This document shows positions 48,608 through 55,768 of a stretch of DNA of 64,000 bases, piece after piece. The notes under the pieces are model-generated. The model saw nothing but the letters and a program-made list of their open reading frames with translations, had not been told where the DNA came from and made no database searches. Numbering within the stretch: position 1 is the stretch's first letter; each line of letters starts with the position of its first letter. The position numbers were made by a program, and so were the translations under genes. Origin of the DNA: QVMG01 sp032073245. GTDB taxonomy: Bacteria; Bacteroidota; Bacteroidia; Bacteroidales; Tannerellaceae. The DNA lies in NCBI GenBank assembly GCA_032073245.1, contig DAMANX010000025.1, positions 1 to 64,000 on the forward strand, in the 5' to 3' direction.

Positions 48608-48865
48608 CTCTTCTCTTTTTAAGAAATCTATCTCATCTTCATCTCTTAGTATGAGGATTAATAGATTTCCAGAGAATATAGATAAGACCAAATCCTTAAT
48701 ATTCCATCCACGTATAGAATCAAATAGAGGAACATATGCATCTAGCTTTCAAATTCTCTTTTTATTTTAGTAATCCGGAGTTGGAAAGCTTTGCTTCCCA
48801 CTTTACAGCAAGTCTTTTAAATAAAAGAATTTTACAAAACAATATTTAGGAGACATCTGGCTTAA
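48608..48865 (-). pseudogene. Decayed signal peptidase I fragment
   Basis: On the minus strand, translated fragments match the intact signal peptidase at 45.5 kb. One is ILWKSINPHTKR...DRFLKK against IIWKSVDPYTGK...NRFLKK at its end, another is PLFDSIRGWNIKDL against FPLDSIINWNIKDF, and a third is KVGSKAFQLRITKIK against KVGNKASQIRIAEIK. Stops, frameshifts and a deletion of the middle part (including the SRYWG box) show it is dead. It fills most of the 452-base gap between the transglutaminase-like gene and the propeller lipoprotein. Confidence 0.82.
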
Positions 48866-48941
48866 ATTCGCTATTGATTGATCTTACTTAATAGTTACTT
48901 GCTATTTATTACATTATATAAAATAGGCCGTATTTTAAGTC

Positions 48942-50027
48942 TTATAATTTGAATATTATTAAAATATAAGATTCGTCATCTAACAGTTTTAAATCATATT
49001 TTGGTGATATACAAAGATCAATATTCTCATTGTTTTCTTTAAGATATCCATAATCACAAATTCCGATTAGATAGTCTTTGTGTTGCCACTGTGGAAAAAA
49101 AGGTATTTTATTGTTATTATCTACTACTTTGCCCGATATTATTGTTTTATTACTTATGTCATAAAATGAATAATACCTTTTTTTGTTTTTTATAAAACTA
49201 AAGATATGAGTCTCTGAGAGACAAAAAAAATCAGCAGTAACGGCATAAGTTTCTTCTAATAAGTCAATTTTATATCTATCTCTTGAATTTGGAATGTTGT
49301 AATTAATATAGTCAATATTATATTCTAGTATGATATTATTGTTTACATACTTATATATATTATTAGAATATAATTCAAAAAAGAAAGTCTCATTTTTGTT
49401 ATTTTTACGAAATGATTTTCCTCTTTGAGGATTTTCAATGTCTTGTTCAAACATTAAATAGCTATTAATTTTTTCTCCGTTATAATTTATATGAATAATT
49501 TTATTCTCTTTTTTCAATGTATTTAAATTGTATAACAAAAAACCATTATCAATACATATAAAATCTGAAGCCGCATTTGGAATTTTAATTGTATTCGTTA
49601 TTTTATTTTTAGGTGATAAGGTTAAAATATTATTCATGGGAAGATCTAACAAATAAATATTGTTTAAATCATTATTCATAGATATAATATTAAAATATTC
49701 ATTTGGGCCAGATCCTTTACCCTTAATGACATCAAGCATAAAACCAGAATTAATATCATATGAAAATATACATGAATTTATATTGTCATATAAGTATAAT
49801 GTATCAGTTATTATGCTTATATCATATATATTACCTATTATATTTTCTAAATCATTAATTAAAGGTATTAGTATTACTTCTGAAAATAAATCATAAATTT
49901 CAATCTCTGTGTTTTCAAAATTATCAATATAAATATTTTTTTCTATTACCTCATTGTCTTTTGAACTTGGAGTACATGAAAAGAATAAGAAAATTGTCAA
50001 GTAGATATACAAATTATTAGTATTCAT
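48942..50027 (-). CDS. 6-bladed beta-propeller lipoprotein of the NVEALA locus
   Basis: 361 residues. The lipobox is LFFSC (Cys18). It has the family phrase GKGSGPNEYFNIISM and repeating blade motifs (IYLLDLPMNNILTLSP). It is notably AT-rich and Asn/Ile-rich compared with the other propeller genes in the window, which may signal transfer. It starts 49 bases after the stop of the first NVEALA gene and is probably in the same transcript. The function is unknown. Confidence 0.8.
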   Translation of the reverse strand: MNTNNLYIYLTIFLFFSCTPSSKDNEVIEKNIYIDNFENTEIEIYDLFSEVILIPLINDLENIIGNIYDISIITDTLYLYDNINSCIFSYDINSGFMLDVIKGKGSGPNEYFNIISMNNDLNNIYLLDLPMNNILTLSPKNKITNTIKIPNAASDFICIDNGFLLYNLNTLKKENKIIHINYNGEKINSYLMFEQDIENPQRGKSFRKNNKNETFFFELYSNNIYKYVNNNIILEYNIDYINYNIPNSRDRYKIDLLEETYAVTADFFCLSETHIFSFIKNKKRYYSFYDISNKTIISGKVVDNNNKIPFFPQWQHKDYLIGICDYGYLKENNENIDLCISPKYDLKLLDDESYILIIFKL

Positions 50028-50041
50028 TTTTTTTAGATTAA

Positions 50042-50071
50042 ATCTTGGGATTTAGATATAAATCCCAAGAT
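50042..50071 (-). terminator. Strong hairpin after the first NVEALA gene
   Basis: ATCTTGGGATTTA pairs perfectly with TAAATCCCAAGAT across a four-base loop, a 13-bp stem starting six bases after the stop codon. There is no T-run on the minus strand after it, so it may be a transcript-stabilising or partial-termination element rather than a full terminator. Confidence 0.6.
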
Positions 50072-50076
50072 ATAAA

Positions 50077-50364
50077 TTATGATCTACAACTGCTACATCC
50101 ATGTGAATGATATCCTCGCTTACAATTATCATTTCCTTTGTAACTGCTTGCTGAAGAGTTTCCTGTTGGATTACCTTCCTTGTCATAGCAATTTACATGC
50201 ATTACACAGTAATCACCATCCCCTCCCTCAGTTGAAGCTAGAGCTTCGATATTACACAATATTAAACCCGACAATGTCATCTCCTTCTCTTCTTGACTTA
50301 GATTCCATCCTGCAACTAAAATCATTGTTGCTACCATTATTATAGCTAATACTCCTCTTTTCAT
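50077..50364 (-). CDS. NVEALA family peptide, Cys-rich
   Basis: 95 residues from ATG 50364; ATG 50370 would add two. A hydrophobic N-terminal segment (GVLAIIMVATMILVAGW) precedes a leader ending NIEALA (38-43), then a polar C-terminal part with five Cys (53, 59, 81, 90, 93), ending HGCSSCRS. This is the layout of the Bacteroidales NVEALA family, whose function is undefined. ALA could be a signal peptidase site releasing about 52 residues. The neighbouring genes suit export or maturation of such a peptide. Confidence 0.85.
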   Translation of the reverse strand: MKRGVLAIIMVATMILVAGWNLSQEEKEMTLSGLILCNIEALASTEGGDGDYCVMHVNCYDKEGNPTGNSSASSYKGNDNCKRGYHSHGCSSCRS

Positions 50365-50569
50365 ACTCATTTTTTAATTTATATTTTACTATTTTTTTGT
50401 TATATGGGTTTTTCAACCTACTATCTTCCAGTTAAAACTGATTTTATTTATATTTACTTTTGCCATCACCTCCTTTCTATTTAAAAGAATAAATGAAAAG
50501 ATTGCTTCTGTATTTTTTGTCAGTAGATTTATTGCCGCTTATTGCGAATGATGCCTCCCTTTTCTTTTG

Positions 50570-51433
50570 TTACAGAATTTTACCTTTTATTCTCAGTTTG
50601 ATCCACATATCACTATTACATTTTACAGTGATGGTTTCATCAAAGAAACCACTCTCTTTTGATAAATAATCCACTTGGATCTGTAAACTCTTTCCCGGCT
50701 GAGCAGGGTGTTTATCATAGGTAGCGCTAGCACATTCACAAGTGGTGACTGCATCTATTATGACAAGTGAATTCTTACCTGTATTTTTAATTTGAAATAA
50801 GGCTGTCTTTTTCTCTGATCTATTAAAACATCCTAAATTCACTTCAACTACATCTACTTCTGTAGTTGTCTGAAGTAATTGACTGTTTTTTGATGCAATA
50901 TCTCCGGTGATTTGTTTCAGATAGAGATCTTTTATTGCTAAGCTATGTACCGGATTTCCCAAGATCTGCACCTTATTATTCTTATCTAAAAGAAAAGTCT
51001 GGAAAGTAAAATCGGAGGGAAACTGATTGAGTTTATTAATTCGATCATCCAAATCCATATATATTGGCATATCAAATTGATCCCGTTTCAGCAAATATTG
51101 TATTTCTTTTAAATCCCTCGGATGAAAAACAAAAATAAAAGGGATTTTATTCTCTGTAACTGAATTAGTATAATCGATCAGTTCTTTCCATTTATCCAAT
51201 TGTAATTTGCAGCTTGTACATCCGATGGAATCGACATAAATTAATATTTTATATTTACTTTCGGGTATTAGCCAATTTACTGTATCCGTTAGATATCTTG
51301 TAAAAACAATATTCTCAGGAAAAAGAATTTCTTTACCCTGCCATTCGGTTACCAAGCGGGTGATTCTTTCTTTTTCAGATTCCTGACAAGAAGTTATAAA
51401 TAGGAGAAATAATAGTATTTTTAAAGGTTTCAT
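50570..51433 (-). CDS. Thioredoxin-like/DUF1573 lipoprotein
   Basis: 287 residues from ATG 51433, which starts a lipoprotein signal (lipobox FITSC, Cys16). Residues 60-165 look like a thioredoxin/peroxiredoxin-type fold, with a CTSC pair (Cys72, Cys75) in IYVDSIGCTSCKLQ. The C-terminal DUF1573 Ig-like domain spans about 190-287 (NLGCFNRSEKKTALFQIKNTGKNSL, then TTCECASATY). A redox role on Cys-containing secreted peptides is possible. It lies between the two NVEALA genes. Confidence 0.85.
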   Translation of the reverse strand: MKPLKILLFLLFITSCQESEKERITRLVTEWQGKEILFPENIVFTRYLTDTVNWLIPESKYKILIYVDSIGCTSCKLQLDKWKELIDYTNSVTENKIPFIFVFHPRDLKEIQYLLKRDQFDMPIYMDLDDRINKLNQFPSDFTFQTFLLDKNNKVQILGNPVHSLAIKDLYLKQITGDIASKNSQLLQTTTEVDVVEVNLGCFNRSEKKTALFQIKNTGKNSLVIIDAVTTCECASATYDKHPAQPGKSLQIQVDYLSKESGFFDETITVKCNSDMWIKLRIKGKIL

Positions 51434-51461
51434 TAGATTCTCAATAGATTTATTTTTGAAT

Positions 51462-51489
51462 TTCCCGCTATCCAAAAAGATAGCGGGAA
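51462..51489 (-). terminator. Hairpin between second NVEALA gene and DUF1573 gene (inner)
   Basis: TTCCCGCTATC pairs perfectly with GATAGCGGGAA around a six-base loop, giving an 11-bp GC-containing stem. On the minus strand the loop contains a T-run (CTTTTTG... orientation), but no clear T-run follows the stem. It lies 29 bases before the DUF1573 start. Confidence 0.5.
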
Positions 51490-51522
51490 GGATTGGGCCA
51501 ATCGGATAACCTAATAATCCAT

Positions 51523-51553
51523 TATAGAAGGACGGGACTATGTCCTTGCTATA
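51523..51553 (-). terminator. Hairpin after second NVEALA gene (outer)
   Basis: TATAGAAGGAC pairs with GTCCTTGCTATA, with one bulged G. The stem lies about 36 bases after the stop codon. No T-run follows, so it may protect the 3' end of the short NVEALA transcript. Confidence 0.45.
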
Positions 51554-51588
51554 GAATAAATAAAGTGATCGATAACCAAGAGAAACTT

Positions 51589-51813
51589 TTATTTTAAACT
51601 ATAATTTTCAATGATTATTTCTGCTTTATGACCATCACAATCCAAGCTACCAGATCCTACACAGAGAATATTTGATACTCCTTCATTATGTGCCAAAGCT
51701 TCTACATTAAGAAATGTTAGATCATGTAAGATTTCTTGTTTATTTAATGATGAAAGATAGCTACTAATGGCTATTACTCCACCGATAACTAAAAGGATAG
51801 ATTTTTTTTTCAT
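51589..51813 (-). CDS. NVEALA family peptide, short
   Basis: 74 residues from ATG 51813; the longer frame upstream would include the promoter. A hydrophobic segment (ILLVIGGVIAISSYL) is followed by LTFLNVEALA (NVEALA at 36-41) and a 33-residue tail with two Cys (51, 59). The motif is the exact family signature. It has its own promoter candidate and is divergent from the regulator gene. It is the first gene of the minus-strand block. Confidence 0.88.
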   Translation of the reverse strand: MKKKSILLVIGGVIAISSYLSSLNKQEILHDLTFLNVEALAHNEGVSNILCVGSGSLDCDGHKAEIIIENYSLK

Positions 51814-51836
51814 AATATATTTAGGATTATTTGACA

Positions 51837-51868
51837 CAAATGTAAATTGCCACAAGAGAATAGCCAAT
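51837..51868 (-). promoter_or_regulatory. Promoter of the second NVEALA gene
   Basis: CAAATGTA (51837-51844) reads TACATTTG on the minus strand (TAnnTTTG). CAAT at 51865-51868, read as ATTG, lies 20 bases further upstream and is close to the -33 TTTG. The start codon is 23 bases downstream. Confidence 0.6.
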
Positions 51869-51872
51869 TTTA

Positions 51873-51943
51873 TTTGATTATATTTTGATTATATTTTGCT
51901 CATTTTGACGATTTGGAGGTTTTATTATTAGAATATAATCAAA
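51873..51943. promoter_or_regulatory. Direct-repeat operator candidate for the divergent regulator
   Basis: TTTGATTATATT occurs at 51873-51884 and again at 51884-51895, an 11-base period. Degenerate TTTG-led units follow at 51895, 51904 and 51913. An exact inverted copy (AATATAATCAAA) lies at 51932-51943, five bases before the regulator -7 box. Repeats of 11 bases are the pattern bound by OmpR/PhoB-type winged-helix proteins. Confidence 0.65.
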
Positions 51944-51948
51944 ACAGG

Positions 51949-51956
51949 TACCTTTG
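51949..51956 (+). promoter_or_regulatory. Candidate -7 box of the regulator gene
   Basis: TACCTTTG fits TAnnTTTG and lies 32 bases before the start at 51989. The inverted operator copy is at once upstream, suggesting self-regulation. Confidence 0.55.
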
Positions 51957-51988
51957 TATATGACCGAAAGTATAAAAACGGGTATTAT

Positions 51989-53074
51989 ATGAAAAAAATA
52001 ATTGAATTGATCCTCACCATTTCGGCGACTAGTGTTCTGTTGAGTATAGGACTTAATTGTATTTTTAACAATCAAATATCTTTAGTCAAAAATAAATTTC
52101 AGGATGAATTTGAGCGCATAATATGGATAGAGATGGAAAAAAGAATAGAAGATTCAGGCATTCCTATATCCTTCAGTTCTCTACCTGCACAGAAATCTGA
52201 TATACTAAAGATAAATAATAAGGGGGAAATTAAAGCTCTGGAAAAGGATTCTACTTATAATGAGCAAACTGTGATACAAAGGCGAAAACAAGCTTTACAA
52301 ACTTCTTTAAAGGAAATAAAACTTCCTGTACAAATAATTACTTTAGATTCTCTTTATACAAATATATTAAAAAGAGAAAATCCACTTATTGAAGCATGCG
52401 TACGATATATAGATAATGAAAATGGAAATATTGTAGATAGTAAGCCTGCCAGTAAAGTATATGCTGCTTATCATACTCCTATAATACAACTGGGGCTAAA
52501 AAAGGAAATGAGTATTCAAGGATTTTACACATTACCTTTTTCATATATATTATGGGAAACTCGTATTCCGGTTGTCTTCTCGGTTGGAGTTTGGTTGTTA
52601 ATAACAGGGGGACTTATTTTTCTACTAATCTACTACAGAAAAAAGAAAGAAAAGTCTATTGTATATTTACCTGTGAAAGAAATGGAGAAGGTGGAAGAAA
52701 AGGATATTTTATTGAAAATTTCGGATGCGATTTATTTTCATCCGCAAAAGGCAGAAATACATTATAATCGAAAAAATATTATTACCCTTTCAGGACAATT
52801 AGCTCTTTTATTTCAAGCTTTTATTGAAGCGCCAGGTAATTTTATATCATACGAACAAATAGACAATATATTAGGATGGGAGAAAATGGATAAGACTACA
52901 AATCGTAGAGGGCAGGTAATAAACCGGTTGAAAGATACCCTTAAATCCATTCCGGAAATGGCGATTGAAAACTACAATAAAAAAGGATATAGACTAGTTA
53001 TTGTAGAAAATGAGGTAAGCAAAAAGTCAGAGGAGAATATTTCAAGTGGGGTTAAAATTGAAGGTAACGATTAA
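51989..53074 (+). CDS. Membrane-anchored winged-helix transcription regulator
   Basis: 361 residues. A membrane segment at about 4-26 and another at 193-215 bracket a predicted periplasmic domain. The cytoplasmic C-terminus (about 247-338) resembles an OmpR/PhoB-type winged helix: DAIYFHPQKAEIHYNRKNIITLSGQ, then ISYEQIDNILGW, the probable recognition helix TTNRRGQVINRLKDTL (303-318) and the wing NYNKKGYRLVI. This is the ToxR/CadC idea with the DNA-binding domain at the other end. It is divergent from the NVEALA block and probably senses an envelope signal and controls it. Confidence 0.82.
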   Translation: MKKIIELILTISATSVLLSIGLNCIFNNQISLVKNKFQDEFERIIWIEMEKRIEDSGIPISFSSLPAQKSDILKINNKGEIKALEKDSTYNEQTVIQRRKQALQTSLKEIKLPVQIITLDSLYTNILKRENPLIEACVRYIDNENGNIVDSKPASKVYAAYHTPIIQLGLKKEMSIQGFYTLPFSYILWETRIPVVFSVGVWLLITGGLIFLLIYYRKKKEKSIVYLPVKEMEKVEEKDILLKISDAIYFHPQKAEIHYNRKNIITLSGQLALLFQAFIEAPGNFISYEQIDNILGWEKMDKTTNRRGQVINRLKDTLKSIPEMAIENYNKKGYRLVIVENEVSKKSEENISSGVKIEGND

Positions 53075-53114
53075 TAATCATTATTTGAGGAACATGTAAA
53101 AATAAGGAAGGGCT

Positions 53115-53232
53115 GTTAAACAATGAGTAAGATTTTGTTTAACAGTAAGGGGCTTGTTGTTAAACGGAAGGGATAGTGCCGTTAAACAGAGGAGGTGTTC
53201 TTGTTAAACAACAAAGGTGATGTTGTTAAACA
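53115..53232. repeat. GTTAAACA array, mostly on a 22-base phase
   Basis: GTTAAACA-like units start at 53115, 53159 (ending in G), 53181, 53213 and 53225, with an inverted one at 53136-53143. Most are separated by multiples of 22 bases. The gap is 267 bases long and also holds the terminator at 53263. Confidence 0.6.
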
Positions 53233-53262
53233 GTTTTATTGGATATTTGAAGGGAAATTATA

Positions 53263-53296
53263 AAAAACACGGATAAATCATCTTATCCGTGTTTTT
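53263..53296. terminator. Bidirectional terminator
   Basis: AAAAACACGGATAA pairs with TTATCCGTGTTTTT across a six-base loop. The A-run and T-run on the two sides allow termination of both the regulator (plus) and the HU-like gene (minus). Confidence 0.85.
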
Positions 53297-53341
53297 AAGT
53301 AATTACTGATTATAACCGGTATATGTACAGATCTCTGAATA

Positions 53342-53788
53342 TCAGAAAGTCTCTTCAGGATATTCTTCGTTACCGGTGGGCTTTGCCGTATAATCCGTAA
53401 TGGGAGGAGTGAAGCGGTTAATGCTTACTTTGCTCATTGCATCTTTTAATGCAGCTCCCGGTGTGAAATTGATTCGTCTGCGGTAGATATTATCCACAGT
53501 AGCTTCTTCTTCCGTGTCGGATGCTTTTGCCCGTATGGCGGGTTTGAAGATCCCGAATTCTCCGAGTTGAACACTGCATCCATTGTCAAGATTATTTACC
53601 AGCGCATCAACCAGACCGGCAATTACCAGATTTACTGTTCCACGGTGTGCACCGCAAATTTGACATACCTGTGTGCATAGTTTTTTAAAATCTACTTGTC
53701 CCGATAATACCTGTACGGGTACGAATCTTTCGGTCTTCGTTTCGTCAAAGCCGAAAATCTGTTTGGTTACGACATATTTAAGAGCCAT
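53342..53788 (-). CDS. HU/IHF-like DNA-binding protein, Bacteroidetes type
   Basis: 148 residues from ATG 53788; ATG 53794 is two codons earlier. The HU fold is recognisable by RGTVNLVIAGLVDALVNNL, SVQLGEFGIFKPAIRAK and the end RRINFTPGAALKDAM. The N-terminal extension (VTKQIFGFDETKTERFVPV) is typical of the Bacteroidetes HU-related proteins. It probably bends or compacts DNA. It has a well-formed promoter about 120 bases upstream. Confidence 0.88.
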   Translation of the reverse strand: MALKYVVTKQIFGFDETKTERFVPVQVLSGQVDFKKLCTQVCQICGAHRGTVNLVIAGLVDALVNNLDNGCSVQLGEFGIFKPAIRAKASDTEEEATVDNIYRRRINFTPGAALKDAMSKVSINRFTPPITDYTAKPTGNEEYPEETF

Positions 53789-53906
53789 AATCATTCATTG
53801 TTTAGGAAATCTTTTTCTACTTCTTTCATAATCCGGCCTTGATTGAGTCAAGATGTAAAAAAGGTTTCGAGTTTTAAATTATTTAATTATTGCGTTAACA
53901 CATGAG

Positions 53907-53938
53907 CAAAAATAATGTGGAGTTATACGGAATGGCAA
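53907..53938 (-). promoter_or_regulatory. Promoter of the HU-like gene
   Basis: CAAAAATA (53907-53914) reads TATTTTTG on the minus strand, and CAAA (53935-53938), reading TTTG, lies 20 bases upstream. Both elements match the Bacteroidetes consensus. The 5' untranslated region would be about 110 bases. A 7-bp hairpin (ACGACAA/TTGTCGT) also lies at 53959-53980. Confidence 0.7.
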
Positions 53939-54013
53939 ATTTTTTAAGCGGTGCTTTACGACAACTTAAGTATTGTCGTGTAGAACTTGAAAATTGGATA
54001 TCTGTGTCAAAAA

Positions 54014-55075
54014 TTACATGCAGAATTGCACGATTGATTCATTATTATTCACATCGGTTGCTGTGATAATGCCGGTTTGTTCGTTTACATCTATTCCATA
54101 GATGGCACGGTCGAGGATGTATTTGCAGATGGGATTTCCTTCTAGGTCAAAGAGGTAGATAAAGCGTCCTCCGTCTTCGGGTTGTTCGCCTTTTTGTTGG
54201 GTGGATAGGATGTCTTTAAAGGAACGTCCATGAAATACAGTGTAGATATAGTTATCGGTAATTTGTATGTCACTGAAACCCATAATGCCGGAAGGTATTC
54301 CTTTATCCTGGGATATCTTGAATTCAGGTTCTTCGAAAGGGCCGTAGATGACTTTAGAGGTGTCTTGTTCTACATCGTATATTTCAAGGACTTCTCCGAG
54401 CTGGGTTGCTAAAGCAAGTTTACCGTTTTGTGGGTTATAGTCGATAAAACTACGCCATGCCTGGGCCAGTGCAGGACGTGCGATGTCTTTATATGTGATC
54501 TGTGAAGGGATTGTACCATGGGATGAGAGGTAGTGCCCTGTTTGATCAATCTTATGAAAACGGTAATCTCCCAGGTAATCGGGTATTAAAAAGGAGGAAT
54601 CTATTGGATAAAAGTCGAGTGCGCGAACTAGTTTCTTATCAATAGGAATTACCTGAAGGCGTTCTGCCATACCTAAAGAGGGTGAGAGGTTCCAACGGGT
54701 TATCTCCATTTTATTGGCATCCAGAGTCCATATAGAGTCTAAGCTGAAGAAATGGAATGTTTCTGCTGAAAGCATTTCCTCCGGGCCTTGCCCTCTTTGT
54801 CCAAAAGAAGTTATATATTTCCAATCGGGGTAAGAAAATGCATGAAAAAAGTGGTCGATATTATGGAGATCCATGACCAGAACTACGCTATCTTTTATGG
54901 ATATTCGAAAAGGATAGCGAAAGAGGGCTGTGTCTAATGGAATGATTTCAGCTGTGAGTTTTTTTTCTGTTGGGAAATCAGTGTAATGATTTGCTTTATT
55001 TTCTTTTTCGGTAAATAGGTTGCAGCCTGTCAATAAACTGATTAGTAGCAGAGATAAGATGTGTGTATATTTCAT
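54014..55075 (-). CDS. BF3164-like beta-propeller lipoprotein
   Basis: 353 residues. The lipobox is LLTGC (Cys18). The family phrase FGQRGQGPEEMLSAETFHFF is visible and is followed by blades such as SIWTLDANKMEITRW. The start ATG 55075 follows directly on a clean signal. No catalytic site is visible. It stands alone between the HU-like gene and the DUF559 cassette; a link to either is not evident. Confidence 0.8.
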   Translation of the reverse strand: MKYTHILSLLLISLLTGCNLFTEKENKANHYTDFPTEKKLTAEIIPLDTALFRYPFRISIKDSVVLVMDLHNIDHFFHAFSYPDWKYITSFGQRGQGPEEMLSAETFHFFSLDSIWTLDANKMEITRWNLSPSLGMAERLQVIPIDKKLVRALDFYPIDSSFLIPDYLGDYRFHKIDQTGHYLSSHGTIPSQITYKDIARPALAQAWRSFIDYNPQNGKLALATQLGEVLEIYDVEQDTSKVIYGPFEEPEFKISQDKGIPSGIMGFSDIQITDNYIYTVFHGRSFKDILSTQQKGEQPEDGGRFIYLFDLEGNPICKYILDRAIYGIDVNEQTGIITATDVNNNESIVQFCM

Positions 55076-55349
55076 ACGTCATTATTTTATTTTTTATATT
55101 TCGGTCGTATGGAACTTGCAGTAAAGTCATTGCCTCTTGCGAAACAGTTTTAACGGCTCGTTTCATATAGATTAGATTTGGGAGTAAAGATACAAATTGA
55201 TAGTGGATTTCAATTTGTAAACCTTTGCTTATTACTTTCTGGGGTAACGGAATTTGAGGATAATACGATATAAGTATCCTGGCTCCCTGCCTTTGCAAGG
55301 CGGGGGTGGACCGCAGCTTGCTGTGGTGGGGTGGTTGGGCTTAATTAAT

Positions 55350-55736
55350 TTATATATTATCTCCCTGATTTAATTTATTCATATATTCTTTAATATCATC
55401 TATTATACAATCAGGATGTTCAAAAACAAACTTATTTTCATACCGTAGAATATGAACACCGCCCATATTCTCAATAAAAGCACTTCGTTGTTCATCATAT
55501 ATTTCATTTCCAACATGTACCTGACCATCCAGTTCTATTACCAAATGGATTTTAGGACAATAGAAATCTACAATATAAGGTCCTATTCCATATTGCCGTC
55601 GGAACTTAAGACCTTCTGTCTTATGTCCTTTAAGTAGATTCCATAGTTCTTTTTCTGCTGGTGTAGAATGACGACGCAGATTATTCCGGTGGTTTTTATT
55701 GCCTTTAGGATTTAAAATTTTTTCTGACTGGGGCAT
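55350..55736 (-). CDS. DUF559 domain nuclease-like protein
   Basis: 128 residues. The sequence has the compact DUF559 (Vsr/PD-(D/E)XK-like) fold: RRHSTPAEKELWNLLKGHKT, FRRQYGIGPYIVDFYCPK and LVIELDGQVH, where Asp and Glu-x-Asp form the probable metal site, then an end with GVHILRYENKFVFE. The family is widespread beside repeats or restriction genes and may nick or cut DNA. It is the only gene within the inverted repeats, and the promoter candidate TATATTTG (55761-55768, minus) is also inside the element. Confidence 0.87.
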   Translation of the reverse strand: MPQSEKILNPKGNKNHRNNLRRHSTPAEKELWNLLKGHKTEGLKFRRQYGIGPYIVDFYCPKIHLVIELDGQVHVGNEIYDEQRSAFIENMGGVHILRYENKFVFEHPDCIIDDIKEYMNKLNQGDNI

Positions 55737-55760
55737 TGTTTGGGGGATTAAGTTTTGTTA

Positions 55761-55768
55761 CAAATATA
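55761..55768 (-). promoter_or_regulatory. Candidate -7 box of the DUF559 gene
   Basis: CAAATATA reads TATATTTG on the minus strand (TAnnTTTG), 24 bases upstream of the start. No -33 box with the correct spacing was found. It lies inside the inverted repeats, so the cassette carries its own promoter. Confidence 0.5.

Noticed and set aside
50077..51813. NVEALA peptides as lanthipeptide or radical-SAM RiPP precursors
   Set aside because: No LanB, LanC, LanM, radical SAM or YcaO gene lies nearby, and the hydrophobic segment fits secretion rather than a cytoplasmic leader.
53490..53498. TTATCCACA, a perfect DnaA box, as part of an origin
   Set aside because: It is single, inside the HU-like coding region, with no cluster of further boxes or AT-rich unwinding region.
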